Source: DASSZN01 sp035702805
GTDB taxonomy: Bacteria > Chloroflexota > Chloroflexia > Thermomicrobiales > Thermomicrobiaceae
Assembly: GCA_035702805.1 (NCBI GenBank)
Contig: DASSZN010000317.1
Coordinates: forward strand, 1 to 6,619
Direction of reading: 5' to 3'
DNA length: 6,619 nt
Shown here: positions 6,093-6,619 of the stretch, in pieces
Layout of the letters: each line of letters begins with the position of its first letter
Numbering within the stretch: position 1 is the stretch's first letter
Made by a program: the position numbers and the translations under genes
The notes under the pieces: model-generated
Told to the model about the DNA's origin: nothing
Seen by the model: the letters and a program-made list of their open reading frames with translations, nothing else
Databases searched by the model: none

Positions 6093-6485
6093 ATGGGCAG
6101 CCGGCTGGATGAGTTCCGCGCCTACCGCGGGCGCATGAACGACCGCATCGCCGACCTGGACCACCTCGGCATCAGGCGCTTCTTCAGCCTCGACTCCGGC
6201 GCCTACCGCGACGGCGCCCTCGACGGCCGGACCAAGGAGCTCCTCGGCCTGGTGGCCTCGACGGTGCTGCGCTGCAACGACTGCATCGACTACCACCTCG
6301 ACCAGTGCGTGGCGGCCGGCTGGTCCGACGACGAGTTGGCCGACGCCCTGAACGTCGCGCTGGTCGTCGGCGGCAGCATCGTCATCCCCCACCTGCGCCA
6401 CGCCGTCGAGACGATCGACCTGCTGCGGGCGGAGGAGGTTGACCGCCGCACCGACCTGAAACCGATGGACGCGTCCTTCACGTAG
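6093..6485 (+). CDS. Carboxymuconolactone decarboxylase / AhpD-fold family protein
   Basis: This 130-residue all-helical protein has the AhpD-like fold. The key signature is Cys61-Asn-Asp-Cys64-Ile-Asp-Tyr-His68 (CxxCxxxH). It is preceded by KELLGLVASTVLRCNDC, where Glu49 and the helix leading to the Cys pair are as in AhpD and related peroxidase-like proteins. In AhpD these cysteines and the His carry out thiol-based peroxide reduction, so a redox role is more likely here than gamma-carboxymuconolactone decarboxylation, where the Cys pair is usually missing. The second half (SDDELADALNVALVVGGSIVIPHLRHAVE) fits the remaining family helices. The protein probably acts in the cytoplasm as an oligomer. 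It follows the aldo/keto reductase by 52 bases and shares its strand, so they are likely cotranscribed, perhaps in handling of carbonyl or peroxide stress. Partner and substrate are unknown. The TAG stop at 6483-6485 leads directly into the palindrome at 6485. Confidence 0.9.
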   Translation: MGSRLDEFRAYRGRMNDRIADLDHLGIRRFFSLDSGAYRDGALDGRTKELLGLVASTVLRCNDCIDYHLDQCVAAGWSDDELADALNVALVVGGSIVIPHLRHAVETIDLLRAEEVDRRTDLKPMDASFT

Positions 6486-6496
6486 CGCGATCGCGC
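6485..6496. repeat. 12-base perfect palindrome GCGCGATCGCGC
   Basis: The sequence is its own reverse complement and begins on the last base of the AhpD-like stop codon. It contains GCGATCGC, the octamer that is over-represented in some genomes as HIP1. A near copy of its left edge, TAGCGCGAT, occurs at 6483-6491 and again at 6551-6559, on either side of the hairpin. One site alone says nothing of function. Confidence 0.4.
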
Positions 6497-6515
6497 CGGG
6501 CGCTGCCCCACAGCC

Positions 6516-6546
6516 AGACGGGCCGGGGAGTTGCCCCGGCCCGTCT
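6516..6546. terminator. GC-rich hairpin between convergent genes, likely bidirectional terminator
   Basis: AGACGGGCCGGGG (6516-6528) pairs perfectly with CCCCGGCCCGTCT (6534-6546) as a 13-bp stem closed by a 5-base AGTTG loop. On the plus strand only a short T-containing run (TCTTC) follows, so as an intrinsic terminator it is of the T-poor kind often seen in GC-rich bacteria. It lies 30 bases after the AhpD-like stop and 22 bases from the stop of the convergent gene on the other strand, so one structure could serve both. Confidence 0.7.
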
Positions 6547-6568
6547 TCGGTAGCGCGATGCGCTCGCC

Positions 6569-6619
6569 TCAGCTGGTCGGGTCGGTCACCATGATCATGA
6601 TCTGGGTGCCCGATCCCGC
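6569..6619 (-). CDS. C-terminal end of an unidentified minus-strand gene
   Basis: The minus strand reads in frame from the right window edge to TGA at 6571-6569. It gives 16 residues (AGSGTQIMIMVTDPTS), with every codon ending in G or C, as in the adjacent genes. It ends 22 bases before the hairpin that separates it from the AhpD-like gene, a normal convergent layout. The fragment is too short to assign a family. Coding status rests on codon composition and position only. Confidence 0.5.
   Translation of the reverse strand, partial: AGSGTQIMIMVTDPTS

Noticed and set aside
6075..6485. AhpD-like protein starting at ATG 6075
   Set aside because: This ATG overlaps the ribosome site for ATG 6093 and lacks one of its own.
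1..6619. Mobile element, CRISPR array, tRNA/rRNA or phage genes
   Set aside because: I saw no transposase or integrase motif, no regularly spaced repeats, no tRNA-like cloverleaf and no paired terminal repeats. The window reads as ordinary chromosomal genes.

Overview
This 6.6 kb window is from a GC-rich bacterial chromosome. It holds ordinary metabolic and transport genes in two compositional halves. The left part (about 1-2578) is moderately GC-rich; a hand count of one line inside the first permease gene gives about 57%. The right part (about 3000-6485) is much richer; sample lines give 72-80% GC, and third codon positions are almost all G or C. The gene set (peptide-type ABC importer, luciferase-like flavin oxidoreductase, aldo/keto reductase, AhpD-like protein, helical acidic/basic coiled-coil protein) would fit a Chloroflexota/Thermomicrobia or actinobacterial genome. 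No feature in the window fixes the taxon.

Layout: (1) Bases 1-2578, plus strand, are the tail of a family-5 solute-binding protein followed by the two membrane permeases of a DppB/DppC-type importer, with tight spacing like one operon. The ATPase subunits are not in the window. (2) Bases 2579-3016 have no convincing gene. They start with a long stem-loop 17 bases after the second permease and coincide with the change in composition. (3) Bases 3017-4862, minus strand, are a two-gene unit: a luciferase-like (LLM class) flavin-dependent oxidoreductase followed by a 161-residue helical protein of unknown function. After its TAG stop, about 80 more codons in the same frame show strong coding composition but have no normal start. 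(4) Bases 4863-5089 are a divergent promoter region. A good -35/-10 pair points right, and a -10-like TATAGT points left. (5) Bases 5090-6485, plus strand, are an aldo/keto reductase and a small AhpD/carboxymuconolactone-decarboxylase-fold protein, 52 bases apart. (6) Bases 6486-6568 hold a 13-bp GC-rich hairpin between this unit and the last codons of a convergent minus-strand gene that continues beyond the window.

The left operon imports oligopeptides or similar solutes. The divergently arranged genes to the right suggest a small redox/detoxification neighbourhood (flavin oxidoreductase, NADPH aldo/keto reductase, thiol-peroxidase-like protein), but no shared pathway can be proved from sequence alone. 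I found no mobile element, CRISPR array, RNA gene or clearly new biological system. The best lead for a second look is the coding-like extension behind the amber codon at 3260.
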